A stretch of DNA of 64,000 nt from Paracoccaceae bacterium (GTDB lineage: Bacteria > Pseudomonadota > Alphaproteobacteria > Rhodobacterales > Rhodobacteraceae): assembly GCA_027489355.1 (NCBI GenBank), contig JAIXZY010000077.1, positions 104,339 to 168,338 of the forward strand, given 5' to 3'. Positions 17,973 to 26,030 of this stretch are shown here, in pieces. The notes under the pieces are model-generated. The model was not told where the DNA came from, ran no database searches, and saw only the letters and a list, made by a program, of their open reading frames with translations. Each line of letters opens with the position of its first letter. Positions within the stretch are counted from its first letter, which is position 1. Both the position numbers and the translations under genes were made by a program.

Positions 17973-18048
17973 TGGTGCCGGTGAAGGGACTCGAACCCCC
18001 GACCCCATCATTACGAATGACGTGCTCTACCAGCTGAGCTACACCGGC
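17973..18048 (-). tRNA. tRNA-Thr (anticodon CGT)
   Basis: The reverse complement folds into a standard 76-nt cloverleaf with encoded CCA: acceptor GCCGGTG pairing with CACCGGC, D stem GCTC/GAGC, anticodon stem CGTCA/TGATG around the loop TTCGTAA (anticodon CGT, reading ACG), and a T loop TTCGAGT. A strong terminator follows. ACG is a frequent threonine codon in this GC-rich window, so this gene should be important for translation. Confidence 0.96.
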
Positions 18049-18096
18049 ATTCTTCCTGCGCGGGCTATTAGCATCGCCCACCGCGACTGTGTAGCC

Positions 18097-19545
18097 CTAA
18101 TTTGCGCGGCGGGCGATCTCATCCAGGGGAAGCTGCGGAACCTCGGGTTCCGGCTCTGGTTCCGGTTCGGGGCGCGCCTCCATCAGAGGCAGAAGTTCGG
18201 CCAGCACGGGTGAGGCGGTGGTCACGGGCGGGGTCTTCCAGGACAGGGTGTCGAAGCTGCCGCAGTTGTTGCAAACCGGCTGCCAGCCGTCATGGATCGC
18301 CTGACACTTGTCGCAAACCCACTGGGGGCCACGCGGGGCAGCTATGGCGCGGGCGACCAGATCGCGGACGATAGAATCTTCCGCCCCCTCGCCGCGAGCA
18401 ATCGCAGCCTCGATTGCCAAAGCGCGCTGGGTCGGTGCGCGGGTGGCGACATCTTCCAGCGCGCGGCGGGCCGCGGGAAAGTCTTCGGCGGCAACCAGAA
18501 GCTCGGCCAGAAGCATCTTCGATTCGTCGGCGTCGGGGCGGGCGTTGATCAGGACGCGGAAACGTTTGAGCCGGTCCTGCGGCGATTCTTCGGGCTCGAT
18601 CTCCGCGAAGGCGGCGGCGAGGTCGGGATGAGGCAGGACCTCCCAGGCCTTCTTGAGGACGCGGGTTGCGTTCTTGCGGTCGCCCTTGGCGATGTAGCCC
18701 CGCGCGGCCATCGCGGCGGCGGGGATCAGGTCGGGCGAGAGACGGTTTGCCTCGATCGCGGCCTCGCGCGCCTCGATGCTGGCGGCGTCGTCGAAGACCG
18801 TCCGCGCCTGCTGCAAGGCCAGCACCGCATCGCGGCGGCGATAGACGTCCTTCGGCAATGCGCCCGCCTTGAGCTTTGCCCCAAGCGTCGCCCGCGCGCC
18901 GGACCAGTCGCCGGCGTCGGATTGCAGCTGCAGCAGGATGTCCTGCGTTTCCGCATGTTTGGGGCGCAGCTGGAAAGCCTTCTCCGCCAGCTTCAGGGCC
19001 ACCTCGCGGTCACCTTCTGCCAGTTTCTGCTGGAGAAGACCCCGCACGCCCACGAAGCGGGTCGCATCATCCTTGAGCAGCACCTTGTAAGCCTCGGTCG
19101 CGCGCTTGCGGTCCCCGGATGCCTCGGCTGCCTGAGCGACAAGCAGCGTGGTCAATTCAGGCTTTCCAAGCAGTCGCTCGGCATTCTGCGCCCGGATCAG
19201 GGCCAGGCGAGGCTCACCCGAGGCAAGGGCCATCATGCCCTCCGAGAGTGCGCGGTAGCCTTTCCGTTCACGATTGCGGTCAAAGTAACGCGATATGGCT
19301 GTTTCGTCGCCGTTCAGGAAACGGAAGGTCGCGCCGAGCAGGCCAAGCAGCTTCAGCGTCAGCCAGACGGCAATGAAGAGAAGGACGCCTAGTACGACAG
19401 CCTGGACTGGGCCGATGGTGAACTCCCACCCCGCGACGATGATCCGCAGGGCCTGACCGGTTTCGGCCAGAAGCCCGGCTGCGAGCGCCAGGGCAGCGAT
19501 AACGACGACGAAAAGGACGACCTTTGTCAGCGACCAGAGCATCAT
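18097..19545 (-). CDS. hemY: HemY-type TPR membrane protein with C-terminal zinc ribbon
   Basis: A 482-residue inner-membrane protein. Two N-terminal hydrophobic segments (about residues 7-28 and 45-65) and FLNGDETAISRYFDRNRERKG mark the HemY N-terminal domain. A long run of TPR-like helices follows. Near the C terminus WVCDKCQAIHDG and PVCNNCGSFDTLSW form a two-CxxC rubredoxin-like metal site resembling that of LapB. This HemY is not protoporphyrinogen oxidase; its role in tetrapyrrole synthesis is only inferred from gene neighbourhood. It overlaps the mitofilin gene by 4 nt (ATGA), in a hemD-mitofilin-HemY order. Confidence 0.88.
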   Translation of the reverse strand: MMLWSLTKVVLFVVVIAALALAAGLLAETGQALRIIVAGWEFTIGPVQAVVLGVLLFIAVWLTLKLLGLLGATFRFLNGDETAISRYFDRNRERKGYRALSEGMMALASGEPRLALIRAQNAERLLGKPELTTLLVAQAAEASGDRKRATEAYKVLLKDDATRFVGVRGLLQQKLAEGDREVALKLAEKAFQLRPKHAETQDILLQLQSDAGDWSGARATLGAKLKAGALPKDVYRRRDAVLALQQARTVFDDAASIEAREAAIEANRLSPDLIPAAAMAARGYIAKGDRKNATRVLKKAWEVLPHPDLAAAFAEIEPEESPQDRLKRFRVLINARPDADESKMLLAELLVAAEDFPAARRALEDVATRAPTQRALAIEAAIARGEGAEDSIVRDLVARAIAAPRGPQWVCDKCQAIHDGWQPVCNNCGSFDTLSWKTPPVTTASPVLAELLPLMEARPEPEPEPEPEVPQLPLDEIARRAN

Positions 19546-20666
19546 TCCCCCCGAGCGGCCTGCAGCGCGGCATTGGCTGCGAGATGCGCCTGAGCCTGGG
19601 CAAGCCAGGGGTCAAGCGCGGCCTTCACGCCCGCCTCAAGGGTTTGCAGTTCCGCGACGGCGTCGGCAACGCGGCCCTCGGACAGGGCAAAATCCGCGCG
19701 GGAGAGGATGGCGTCGGGTGTGTCTCCCTCCAGCGGGGTGAGCGAGCGCGCGCCAGTTTGCGAGGCCAGGAAGTCGACAAGGCGGTCGCCCCAACCGGTG
19801 TCAGGGCTTGTCTCGCGCGCCAGGCGGAGCGCCTGCCGGGCAGCATCGGGAAAGCTTGCCTGCAGGTCGGACAGGGTCGGCGCCCCCATATCGGCGTAGG
19901 CTGACAGGGCAGCCGTCGCCGACGGGTCATTCAGGGCCTGCAACTCGGCAGCGAAGGGTTCGCCTGCGGCAATCCGGCCAGACAGGGCATCCAGAGCACG
20001 CACCCGTTCCGCAGCACTCGCATCCGCCCGGGCTTCCTCGGCGCGAGCTGTGGCGGCGGCTTCGGCCTTCTCCAGCCGGGCGAGTGCAGTGTCGAGCTGT
20101 TGCTGAAGCTCCGGCGAGGCGCCCTGTGGCTGCGCGGCAAGCCGGCGCTCCAGCTCGGCCAGTTTGGCGGTCAGGGCGGCGGTCGAGGCCGCGCCGTCCG
20201 TCGGCATCGCCTCGATCGCAGCAAGGCGCTGGTCAAGCGCGTCAAGGTGCGACAGGTCGGGCGCTTCGGGTGCGGGAGCGGATTCAAGGCGCGCGACGCG
20301 GTCGGCGAGGGCCGCCAGATCCGGGCCGAGATCTTGGGGATTGGCGGCCTTGGTCTGAAGGTCGGCAACCTGGGCAGACAGGGTTGCCAGGTCGGACGCG
20401 GCGTCGGACCGCAGGTTCAGGATGTCGAAATGCGACAGGGCAAAGCCGCCGACGGCCGCCAACGCTCCGCCAAGCAGAGGTGCGACAAAACTGCCGCGCC
20501 GAACGATAACCTGCTGCACTGGTGCGGGGGGGTCCGGCAGGGAGGGTTCGGCCGGTGGCGGATCGACGGGATCGGTGACCACGAAGGGCTGGACGGCGGC
20601 GTCCGTCGGGGGCGTGGCCTCGGGGGGCGTGTCTGCCTCTGGCAGGGGGTCCTTGCGTTTCGTCAT
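19542..20666 (-). CDS. mitofilin (Mic60) family inner-membrane protein
   Basis: A 374-residue protein with a Pro/Asp-rich cytoplasmic N terminus (1-55), one transmembrane helix (about 58-80, FVAPLLGGALAAVGGFALS), a long Ala/Glu/Arg coiled coil (about 85-240) and a helical C-terminal domain with LVDFLASQTGARSLTPLEG. This is the architecture of alphaproteobacterial Mic60, which shapes intracytoplasmic or inner-membrane folds. Placement between hemD and HemY agrees with the arrangement known for alphaproteobacterial mitofilin. It starts 53 bp downstream of the hemD stop. Confidence 0.85.
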   Translation of the reverse strand: MTKRKDPLPEADTPPEATPPTDAAVQPFVVTDPVDPPPAEPSLPDPPAPVQQVIVRRGSFVAPLLGGALAAVGGFALSHFDILNLRSDAASDLATLSAQVADLQTKAANPQDLGPDLAALADRVARLESAPAPEAPDLSHLDALDQRLAAIEAMPTDGAASTAALTAKLAELERRLAAQPQGASPELQQQLDTALARLEKAEAAATARAEEARADASAAERVRALDALSGRIAAGEPFAAELQALNDPSATAALSAYADMGAPTLSDLQASFPDAARQALRLARETSPDTGWGDRLVDFLASQTGARSLTPLEGDTPDAILSRADFALSEGRVADAVAELQTLEAGVKAALDPWLAQAQAHLAANAALQAARGE

Positions 20667-20719
20667 GCTGCGGCCCTTTCCGTCCCTTGGATTAACCTAA
20701 GCACTGGCCGCCCCAAGGT

Positions 20720-21454
20720 TCAAGGCGCGGGGATGCCGACAAGCAAGCTTTCGACAGCATCCAGAACGCTGGGCGCATCCGGGTGCTCGGCAATGGCCAG
20801 GCCGGCGCGAGGAAGGTCGCCAAGGGCTGCTGCAACACTGGGGCTGATTGCGGCAATGTGCACGGTCGCGCGGACTTCCGGGGGAAGCGCGCGCCGGAAA
20901 AGCTGCGCCGTGCGAGGAGAAAACAACGGAACAATCAGTGCAACGGGGCTTTGCAAAAGAGCCAGCGCCTGGGCCGTCAGTGGACCAGATTCTTGCATAT
21001 ATACGATAATCTCTTCCGCGATGAGATCAGTTTCGGCAAGCTTTTCCAGCATGTTAGCGGACGTATCTACACCGCGTAAATACAGAATCCTGCCCTGTGG
21101 TGGGTCCGCGGCCATCGCGGCCACAAGGGATTTTGCGTCGCCGTTGGCGGACCTGGCCTGGAATCCTGCCCTTTCTGCCGCTCGCGCAGTCCTGTTGCCG
21201 ACGCACCAGGCAAGAGCGGGGAGCGACGCGCGCAGCGGGCGGCTTGCCTCGACAGCCTGTGCGGATGTGAAGACCACGGCGGCGTACTCACGGGCCGGAA
21301 TCTCGGGTGTGAGGCGATGGGGGTGGAGAAGAGGGGTGACCACGGGACGCACCCTCTCGCCGAAGCGTGCCGTAAGGGCGGCGGCGAAGGTGTCGCCCTC
21401 GGCTTGGGGGCGGGTCACGAGGACGGGAACGCCTGGTGCGGATTGTCTCGCCAT
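20720..21454 (-). CDS. hemD: uroporphyrinogen-III synthase
   Basis: A 244-residue two-lobed enzyme that cyclises hydroxymethylbilane to uroporphyrinogen III. Sequence conservation in HemD is low, but the opening [17 protein letters not shown], the [11 protein letters not shown] strand-loop, LYLRG and the closing [12 protein letters not shown]-like segment fit. A TTG 36 bp upstream is in frame, but the ATG at 21454 gives the better start. It is divergent from tsaD with 44 bp between starts. The codons at 20997-21083 include rare GTA and TTA that generate GTATCTAC, GTAAATAC and ATATATAC octamers. Confidence 0.85.
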   Translation of the reverse strand: MARQSAPGVPVLVTRPQAEGDTFAAALTARFGERVRPVVTPLLHPHRLTPEIPAREYAAVVFTSAQAVEASRPLRASLPALAWCVGNRTARAAERAGFQARSANGDAKSLVAAMAADPPQGRILYLRGVDTSANMLEKLAETDLIAEEIIVYMQESGPLTAQALALLQSPVALIVPLFSPRTAQLFRRALPPEVRATVHIAAISPSVAAALGDLPRAGLAIAEHPDAPSVLDAVESLLVGIPAP

Positions 21455-21498
21455 GTGCAAGGTGTTACCTGCCGGAGACCCTTCATGCAACGGAAGCC

Positions 21499-22584
21499 AT
21501 GAGCCGGACGCTTACTCTTCTTGGCATCGAATCAAGCTGCGACGACACGGCGGCGGCCATCGTGCGGCTTGGGTCGGCGGGGCCGGAGATACTGTCGTCG
21601 CAGGTCCTGGGACAAACCGCGCTGCACGGGGCCTATGGCGGCGTGGTTCCCGAGATCGCCGCCCGCGCCCATGCCGAGCGGCTGGACGGCGTGGTGGACG
21701 AGGCGCTTGCGGTTGCGGGGATTTCGCTTGACCAGATCGACGCCATCGCGGTGACGGCGGGGCCGGGGCTGATCGGCGGCGTCCTGTCCGGTGTCATGCT
21801 GGCGCGCGGGTTGGCGGCGGCGAAGGGCCTGCCGCTGATGCCGGTCAACCACCTGGCGGGTCACGCGCTGACGCCGCGCCTGACGGATGGAATCGCGTTT
21901 CCTTACCTGATGTTGCTCGTATCCGGCGGGCATTGCCAGTTTCTGCTGGTCGAAGGCGTCGACCGCTTCATGCGCCTTGGCGGCACGATCGACGACGCGC
22001 CGGGCGAGGCGTTCGACAAGACCGCGAAGCTGCTGGGGCTTCCCCAACCGGGCGGGCCGTCGGTCGAGGCAGAGGCGGCCTTGGGCGATCCCGCCCGCTT
22101 CCACTTTCCCCGTCCGCTGCTGGACCGCGAGGGCTGTGACATGTCCTTCTCGGGCCTGAAGACCGCCTTGCTGCGGGCGCGGGATGCGCTGGTGGCGGAA
22201 AAGGGCGGCCTGACCGTTCAGGACCGGCGCGATCTTTGCGCCGGGTTCCAGACGGCGGTCGCGGACGTCCTGGCAAAGAAAACATCCCGGGCGATAGAAG
22301 TGGTGGCAGGGCGACCCACGGCCCTGGCCGTGGCAGGTGGGGTCGCCGCGAACCGCGCCATTCGCGGCGCCCTGGAAGCGGTCGCCGCCCGCGCGGGCGT
22401 GCCGTTCCTTGCCCCGCCGCTGCGGCTTTGCACCGACAACGCGGCGATGATCGCCTGGGCGGGGATCGAGCGGTTGCGCGCCGGTCTGTCGCCCACGACA
22501 GATTTCGTCGCCCGGCCGCGCTGGCCGCTGGACGAGCGCGCCCCGTCGCTGCTGGGATCGGGGAAGAAGGGCGCCAAGGCATGA
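21499..22584 (+). CDS. tsaD: tRNA threonylcarbamoyladenosine synthase component TsaD
   Basis: A 361-residue ASKHA-fold protein that transfers threonylcarbamoyl to A37 of ANN-decoding tRNAs, with TsaB, TsaC and TsaE. The start [15 protein letters not shown] is diagnostic. The metal site is in [12 protein letters not shown], and the substrate-binding signatures [14 protein letters not shown] and [20 protein letters not shown] are intact. The ATG at 21499 is the homologous start. It overlaps gpsA by 4 nt, the first of a chain of overlaps (tsaD-gpsA-YciI-EVE). TsaD acts on the same class of tRNA as the tRNA-Thr encoded nearby. Confidence 0.97.
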   Translation: MSRTLTLLGIESSCDDTAAAIVRLGSAGPEILSSQVLGQTALHGAYGGVVPEIAARAHAERLDGVVDEALAVAGISLDQIDAIAVTAGPGLIGGVLSGVMLARGLAAAKGLPLMPVNHLAGHALTPRLTDGIAFPYLMLLVSGGHCQFLLVEGVDRFMRLGGTIDDAPGEAFDKTAKLLGLPQPGGPSVEAEAALGDPARFHFPRPLLDREGCDMSFSGLKTALLRARDALVAEKGGLTVQDRRDLCAGFQTAVADVLAKKTSRAIEVVAGRPTALAVAGGVAANRAIRGALEAVAARAGVPFLAPPLRLCTDNAAMIAWAGIERLRAGLSPTTDFVARPRWPLDERAPSLLGSGKKGAKA

Positions 22585-23537
22585 TCGGGATCGCCGGGGC
22601 AGGGGCGTTCGGCACCGCTCTGGCGGTTGCGCTGGCGAAGGGGGGTCGCGAGGTCCGGCTCTGGGCGCGGGACGCCGAACAGGTCCGCCTTATGCGCGAG
22701 ACCGGGCGCAATGACCACGCTTTGCCCGGGGTCAATCTTCCCGACCGCGTGACGGTCCACGCCGATATCGGCGAAATCACCCACGGAGACACCGTCCTTC
22801 TGACGATGCCGATGCAAGCCCTGGGCGGCGCCCTGGATGCCTGGCCACAGATCGACGGGCGCGTACCGCTGGTGGCCTGCTGCAAGGGGGTCGATCTTTC
22901 CAGCCTCCGCGGACCGGTGGCGGTGATCGAGGCGCGGCGGCCGGGGGCGCGGGCGGCGATCCTGACGGGGCCCAGCTTTGCCGCCGATATTGCGCGCGGA
23001 TTGCCGACGGCGTTGACGCTGGCCACGACGGGCGAGGGCGAGGCGCTGCAGGAACTTCTCTCGACGCCGACCCTGCGGCTGTATCGGACCGACGACGTGA
23101 TCGGAGCCGAACTGGGCGGGGCGCTGAAGAACGTCATCGCCATCGCCGCCGGAACGGTGATCGGCGCGGGGCTTGGAGACAGCGCGCGCGCGGCTCTGAT
23201 GACCCGGGGCTATGCCGAGATGGTGCGGCTGGCCGAAGCCTTGGGTGCGCGGGCGGAAACGCTGGCCGGGCTTTCGGGGCTTGGCGATCTGGTGCTGACC
23301 TGCACTTCGGCACAGTCCCGCAACTTCCGCTTCGGCTACGCCCTGGGGCGGGGCGAGGCTTTCGACCCCAAGGTCACGGTCGAAGGCGTGGCGACCGCCC
23401 GTGCTGTAGTGAAGCTTGCGCAGGGGATGCGGATCGACATGCCGGTAACGGCGATGGTCAACGCGCTTGCCCTTGGCCAGATCGCGCTGAATGATGCCAT
23501 CGGGCAGCTGATGAGCCGCCCCCTGAAACAGGAATGA
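22581..23537 (+). CDS. gpsA: NAD(P)-dependent glycerol-3-phosphate dehydrogenase
   Basis: A 318-residue enzyme reducing dihydroxyacetone phosphate to sn-glycerol 3-phosphate for phospholipid synthesis. The N-terminal nucleotide site is [14 protein letters not shown], followed by [18 protein letters not shown] and the catalytic-lysine segment [15 protein letters not shown]. The C-terminal helical domain has [16 protein letters not shown], a GpsA signature. The ATG overlaps the tsaD stop (ATGA) and its own stop overlaps the YciI gene in the same way. Cytoplasmic, likely co-expressed with tsaD. Confidence 0.96.
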   Translation: MIGIAGAGAFGTALAVALAKGGREVRLWARDAEQVRLMRETGRNDHALPGVNLPDRVTVHADIGEITHGDTVLLTMPMQALGGALDAWPQIDGRVPLVACCKGVDLSSLRGPVAVIEARRPGARAAILTGPSFAADIARGLPTALTLATTGEGEALQELLSTPTLRLYRTDDVIGAELGGALKNVIAIAAGTVIGAGLGDSARAALMTRGYAEMVRLAEALGARAETLAGLSGLGDLVLTCTSAQSRNFRFGYALGRGEAFDPKVTVEGVATARAVVKLAQGMRIDMPVTAMVNALALGQIALNDAIGQLMSRPLKQE

Positions 23538-23812
23538 CCATGCGTTACGCCTTGATCTGCTTCGACAAACCGAACGCCCTGCAAACCCGCGTGGAAAATC
23601 GCGCTGCGCATCTGGCGTATATACAAGAGACCGGCGTGGTCGAGCAGGCGGGGCCGTTCATCGACGCGGCGGGCCAGATGTGCGGCAGTCTGCTGATCCT
23701 GGGCGTCGGGTCCAAGGCCGAGGCCGAGGCTTGGGCGGCGAATGATCCCTATGCCAAGGCGGGGCTGTTCCAGTCGGTGATGGTCCAGGAATGGAAGCGG
23801 GTGATCGGATGA
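23534..23812 (+). CDS. YciI family protein
   Basis: A 92-residue ferredoxin-like-fold protein with the family pattern [26 protein letters not shown] (His near residue 26) and the closing [21 protein letters not shown]. Bacterial YciI proteins are small dimers of unclear enzymatic role, sometimes with dehydrochlorinase-like activity. It overlaps gpsA upstream and the EVE gene downstream by 4 nt each. The codons for AYIQ at 23615-23626 include the rare ATA and produce GTATATAC at 23617. Confidence 0.88.
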   Translation: MTMRYALICFDKPNALQTRVENRAAHLAYIQETGVVEQAGPFIDAAGQMCGSLLILGVGSKAEAEAWAANDPYAKAGLFQSVMVQEWKRVIG

Positions 23813-24228
23813 GCTACTGGCTGTTCAAGTCCGAACCCGACGTCTGGGGCTGGGACCACCAGGTCGCCAAGGGCGACGAGGGTGAGGAATGGCACGGCGT
23901 CCGCAACTATCAGGCGCGCAACAACATGCGGGCGATGAAGATCGGCGACCGGGGGTTCTTCTACCATTCCAACATCGGCAAAGAGATCGTCGGCATCGTC
24001 GAGGTCTGCCGCGAAAGCACTCCGGACAGCACGACGGATGATCCGCGCTGGGACTGCGTGTGGATCAAGGCCGTGAAGCCCCTGAAGCGGGCGATCACGC
24101 TGGAAGAGTGCAAGGTGACTCCCGGCCTTGAAAAGATGGTGCTGGTCAACAACACCCGCCTGTCCGTCCAGCCGGTCAGTGCCGAGGAATGGGCGATCAT
24201 CTGCCAACTGGGCGGCGTCGACCCCTGA
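23809..24228 (+). CDS. EVE domain-containing protein
   Basis: A 139-residue protein consisting of one EVE (PUA-like) domain. It starts with YWLFKSEPDVWGWD, as in THYN1-type proteins, and contains EWHGVRNYQARNNMRAMKIGD and FFYHSNIGKEIVGI. EVE domains bind modified bases in DNA or RNA; which one is unknown here. It is the last of four overlapping genes starting at tsaD, a tRNA-modification enzyme, which fits a nucleic-acid-related role. Start at 23809 overlaps the YciI stop. Confidence 0.9.
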   Translation: MSYWLFKSEPDVWGWDHQVAKGDEGEEWHGVRNYQARNNMRAMKIGDRGFFYHSNIGKEIVGIVEVCRESTPDSTTDDPRWDCVWIKAVKPLKRAITLEECKVTPGLEKMVLVNNTRLSVQPVSAEEWAIICQLGGVDP

Positions 24229-24268
24229 GATTGGCGTTTGCGCTGCCGGTTGCGCGGTGTATGCCTTC

Positions 24269-24276
24269 TGTCGACA
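24269..24276. promoter_or_regulatory. candidate GntR operator upstream of its own gene
   Basis: The perfect palindrome TGTCGACA lies 13 bp before the regulator's ATG and recurs inside a longer palindrome before the DapA-type gene (24993-25002). Shared palindromes at both sites support autoregulation. Confidence 0.55.
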
Positions 24277-24288
24277 CAGGGAGGCAGG

Positions 24289-24987
24289 ATGGCCGAAGAC
24301 GACGCACAAGAGCGCAAGCGCGGGACAGGGGCGCGGCTGGTCTATGATCGGTTGCGGGACGAGATTCTGAACCTGACGCTGCAACCGGGCGAGCCGATCG
24401 ACGAGATCAGCCTTGCAGACCGCCTGTCGATGTCGCGCACCCCGATCCGCGAGGCACTGGTGCGGCTGGCGGGCGACGGGCTGGTGACGCTGCTCCCAAA
24501 CCGCTCGACCGTGGTATCGCAGATCGATTTTCCGAACCTGCACCATTTCTTCGATGCGCTGACGCTCATGTACCGCGTGACCACGCGGCTGGCGGCGCAG
24601 TTCCATGACGATGCCGACCTGGTGGAGATTCGCGCGCGTGAAGATGCTTTCGCGCGGGCGGTGGGCGCGGGCGACACCGCCGCGATGATCGAGCTGAACC
24701 GCGATTTCCACGTGGCCATCGCCGAGGCGGGGCGGAATCCCTACTACCTCCAGCTCTTCTCGCGGCTGCTGGACGAGGGGCGGCGCATCCTGCGGCTTTA
24801 CTATTACCCGACCTTCGAGCCCCGCCTGCCGCATCCCTATGTGCAGGAGCACGAGGCGATCATCGCCGCAATCGCCGCGCGCGACACGGCGCTGTGCGAC
24901 CGGCTGGCGAAGGACCATGCCGACAAGATCGTGCTGCAGATCCAGCAGATGATGACCCGTGACCTGCGGCAGGAGATCGCGCTGTGA
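24289..24987 (+). CDS. GntR family transcriptional regulator (FadR/FCD type) of the hydroxyproline cluster
   Basis: A 232-residue regulator. The N-terminal winged helix covers about residues 14-80 (LVYDRLRDEILNLTLQPGEPI, then MSRTPIREALVRLAGDGLV). The all-helical FCD ligand domain follows, with LNRDFHVAIAEAGRNPYYL, whose Asp and His belong to the usual metal site. The start follows GGGAGGCAGG. It is immediately upstream of the hydroxyproline catabolic genes on the same strand, so it is probably their substrate-responsive repressor. TGTCGACA palindromes before this gene and before the next one are likely operators. Confidence 0.92.
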   Translation: MAEDDAQERKRGTGARLVYDRLRDEILNLTLQPGEPIDEISLADRLSMSRTPIREALVRLAGDGLVTLLPNRSTVVSQIDFPNLHHFFDALTLMYRVTTRLAAQFHDDADLVEIRAREDAFARAVGAGDTAAMIELNRDFHVAIAEAGRNPYYLQLFSRLLDEGRRILRLYYYPTFEPRLPHPYVQEHEAIIAAIAARDTALCDRLAKDHADKIVLQIQQMMTRDLRQEIAL

Positions 24988-24992
24988 AAATC

Positions 24993-25023
24993 TTGTCGAC
25001 AAATAAAATGCAAAGCGTATGCT
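24993..25023 (+). promoter_or_regulatory. operator/promoter of the hydroxyproline catabolic genes
   Basis: The palindrome TTGTCGACAA (24993-25002) contains the same TGTCGACA core found before the GntR gene. Its first six bases, TTGTCG, can serve as a -35 element, with TATGCT at 25018-25023 as a -10 about 19 bp away. Binding here would block RNA polymerase. Confidence 0.55.
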
Positions 25024-25069
25024 GTCTGCACAATCACGCGGATTCGGCCGCCTTCAGAAGGATTGCAGC

Positions 25070-26029
25070 ATGAAATCGGAAATCTTCTCGGGCACGATCC
25101 CTGCCCTGATGACCCCCTGCAAGGCGGACCGGTCGCCTGATTTCGACGCCCTGGTCGCCAAGGCGAAAGAGCTGGTCGGGCTGGGCATGTCGGCTGTGGT
25201 CTACTGCGGGTCGATGGGCGACTGGCCGCTTCTGACCACCGAACAGCGGATGGAAGGGGTGGAGCGTCTGGTGAAAGCCGGCATCAAGGTTGTCGTCGGC
25301 ACCGGCGCCGTGAACACCGCCACCGCCGCCGACATCGCCGCCCACGCGCAGAAGGTCGGGGCGCACGGTCTGATGGTCATCCCCCGGCTTCTGTCGCGCG
25401 GCACCGTCGTCGCGGCCCAGCGGGCGCATTTCAAGGCCGTGCTCTCGGCCGCGCCGAACCTGCCCGCGGTCATCTACAACAGCCCCTACTACGGTTATTC
25501 CACCAAGGCGGACCTGTTCTTCCAGATTCGGGCCGAGCATCCGAACCTCGTCGGCTTCAAGGAGTTCGGCGGTTATGCCGACCTGTCCTATGCCGCCAAC
25601 GCGATCACCGGCGGCGACGCCGACCTGAAGCTGATGATCGGCGTCGATACGGCGGTCTATCACGGCTATGTCAACTGCAACGCCGACGGCGCAATCACCG
25701 GGATCGGCAACGTCCTCCCGCGTGAGGTGCTGCATCTGGTCTCGCTTTGCCGGGCCGCCCAGAAGGGCGATGCCGAAGCGCGGCGGCTGGCCTATGAGCT
25801 GGACCAGGCGATGCAGGTCCTGTCGGAAGTCGATGCGGGGCCGGATCTGGTCCTGTTCTTCAAGCACATGATGGTCCTGCGCGGCGAGACGGCCTATACC
25901 CACCATTTCAATGCCGACGACCAGCTGTCGGCCAGCCAGAAGGGCTTCATCGAAGCGCAGCTGCGCATGTTCGACGCCTGGTATGCCGACTGGTCGAAGC
26001 AGCCGGAGGCGCGGAAGTACGCCGCCTGA
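25070..26029 (+). CDS. DapA-superfamily lyase, probable pyrroline-4-hydroxy-2-carboxylate deaminase
   Basis: A 319-residue class I aldolase-fold enzyme of the dihydrodipicolinate synthase family. The Schiff-base lysine is Lys164 in GFKEFGG, and the YNSPYYGYS segment supplies the conserved Tyr. N-terminal GTIPALMTPC and the substrate loop YCGSMGDWPLL replace the GTTGE of true DapA, so lysine synthesis is unlikely. Between a GntR regulator, a D-amino-acid dehydrogenase and a hydroxyproline epimerase, the best role is deamination of pyrroline-4-hydroxy-2-carboxylate to 2-oxoglutarate semialdehyde in trans-4-hydroxy-L-proline breakdown. Confidence 0.85.
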   Translation: MKSEIFSGTIPALMTPCKADRSPDFDALVAKAKELVGLGMSAVVYCGSMGDWPLLTTEQRMEGVERLVKAGIKVVVGTGAVNTATAADIAAHAQKVGAHGLMVIPRLLSRGTVVAAQRAHFKAVLSAAPNLPAVIYNSPYYGYSTKADLFFQIRAEHPNLVGFKEFGGYADLSYAANAITGGDADLKLMIGVDTAVYHGYVNCNADGAITGIGNVLPREVLHLVSLCRAAQKGDAEARRLAYELDQAMQVLSEVDAGPDLVLFFKHMMVLRGETAYTHHFNADDQLSASQKGFIEAQLRMFDAWYADWSKQPEARKYAA

Positions 26030-26030
26030 C

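Noticed and set aside
25070-26029. Lysine-biosynthetic dihydrodipicolinate synthase (dapA)
   Set aside because: The GTTGE-type substrate loop is replaced by YCGSMGDW, and the gene sits in a hydroxyproline catabolic cluster.
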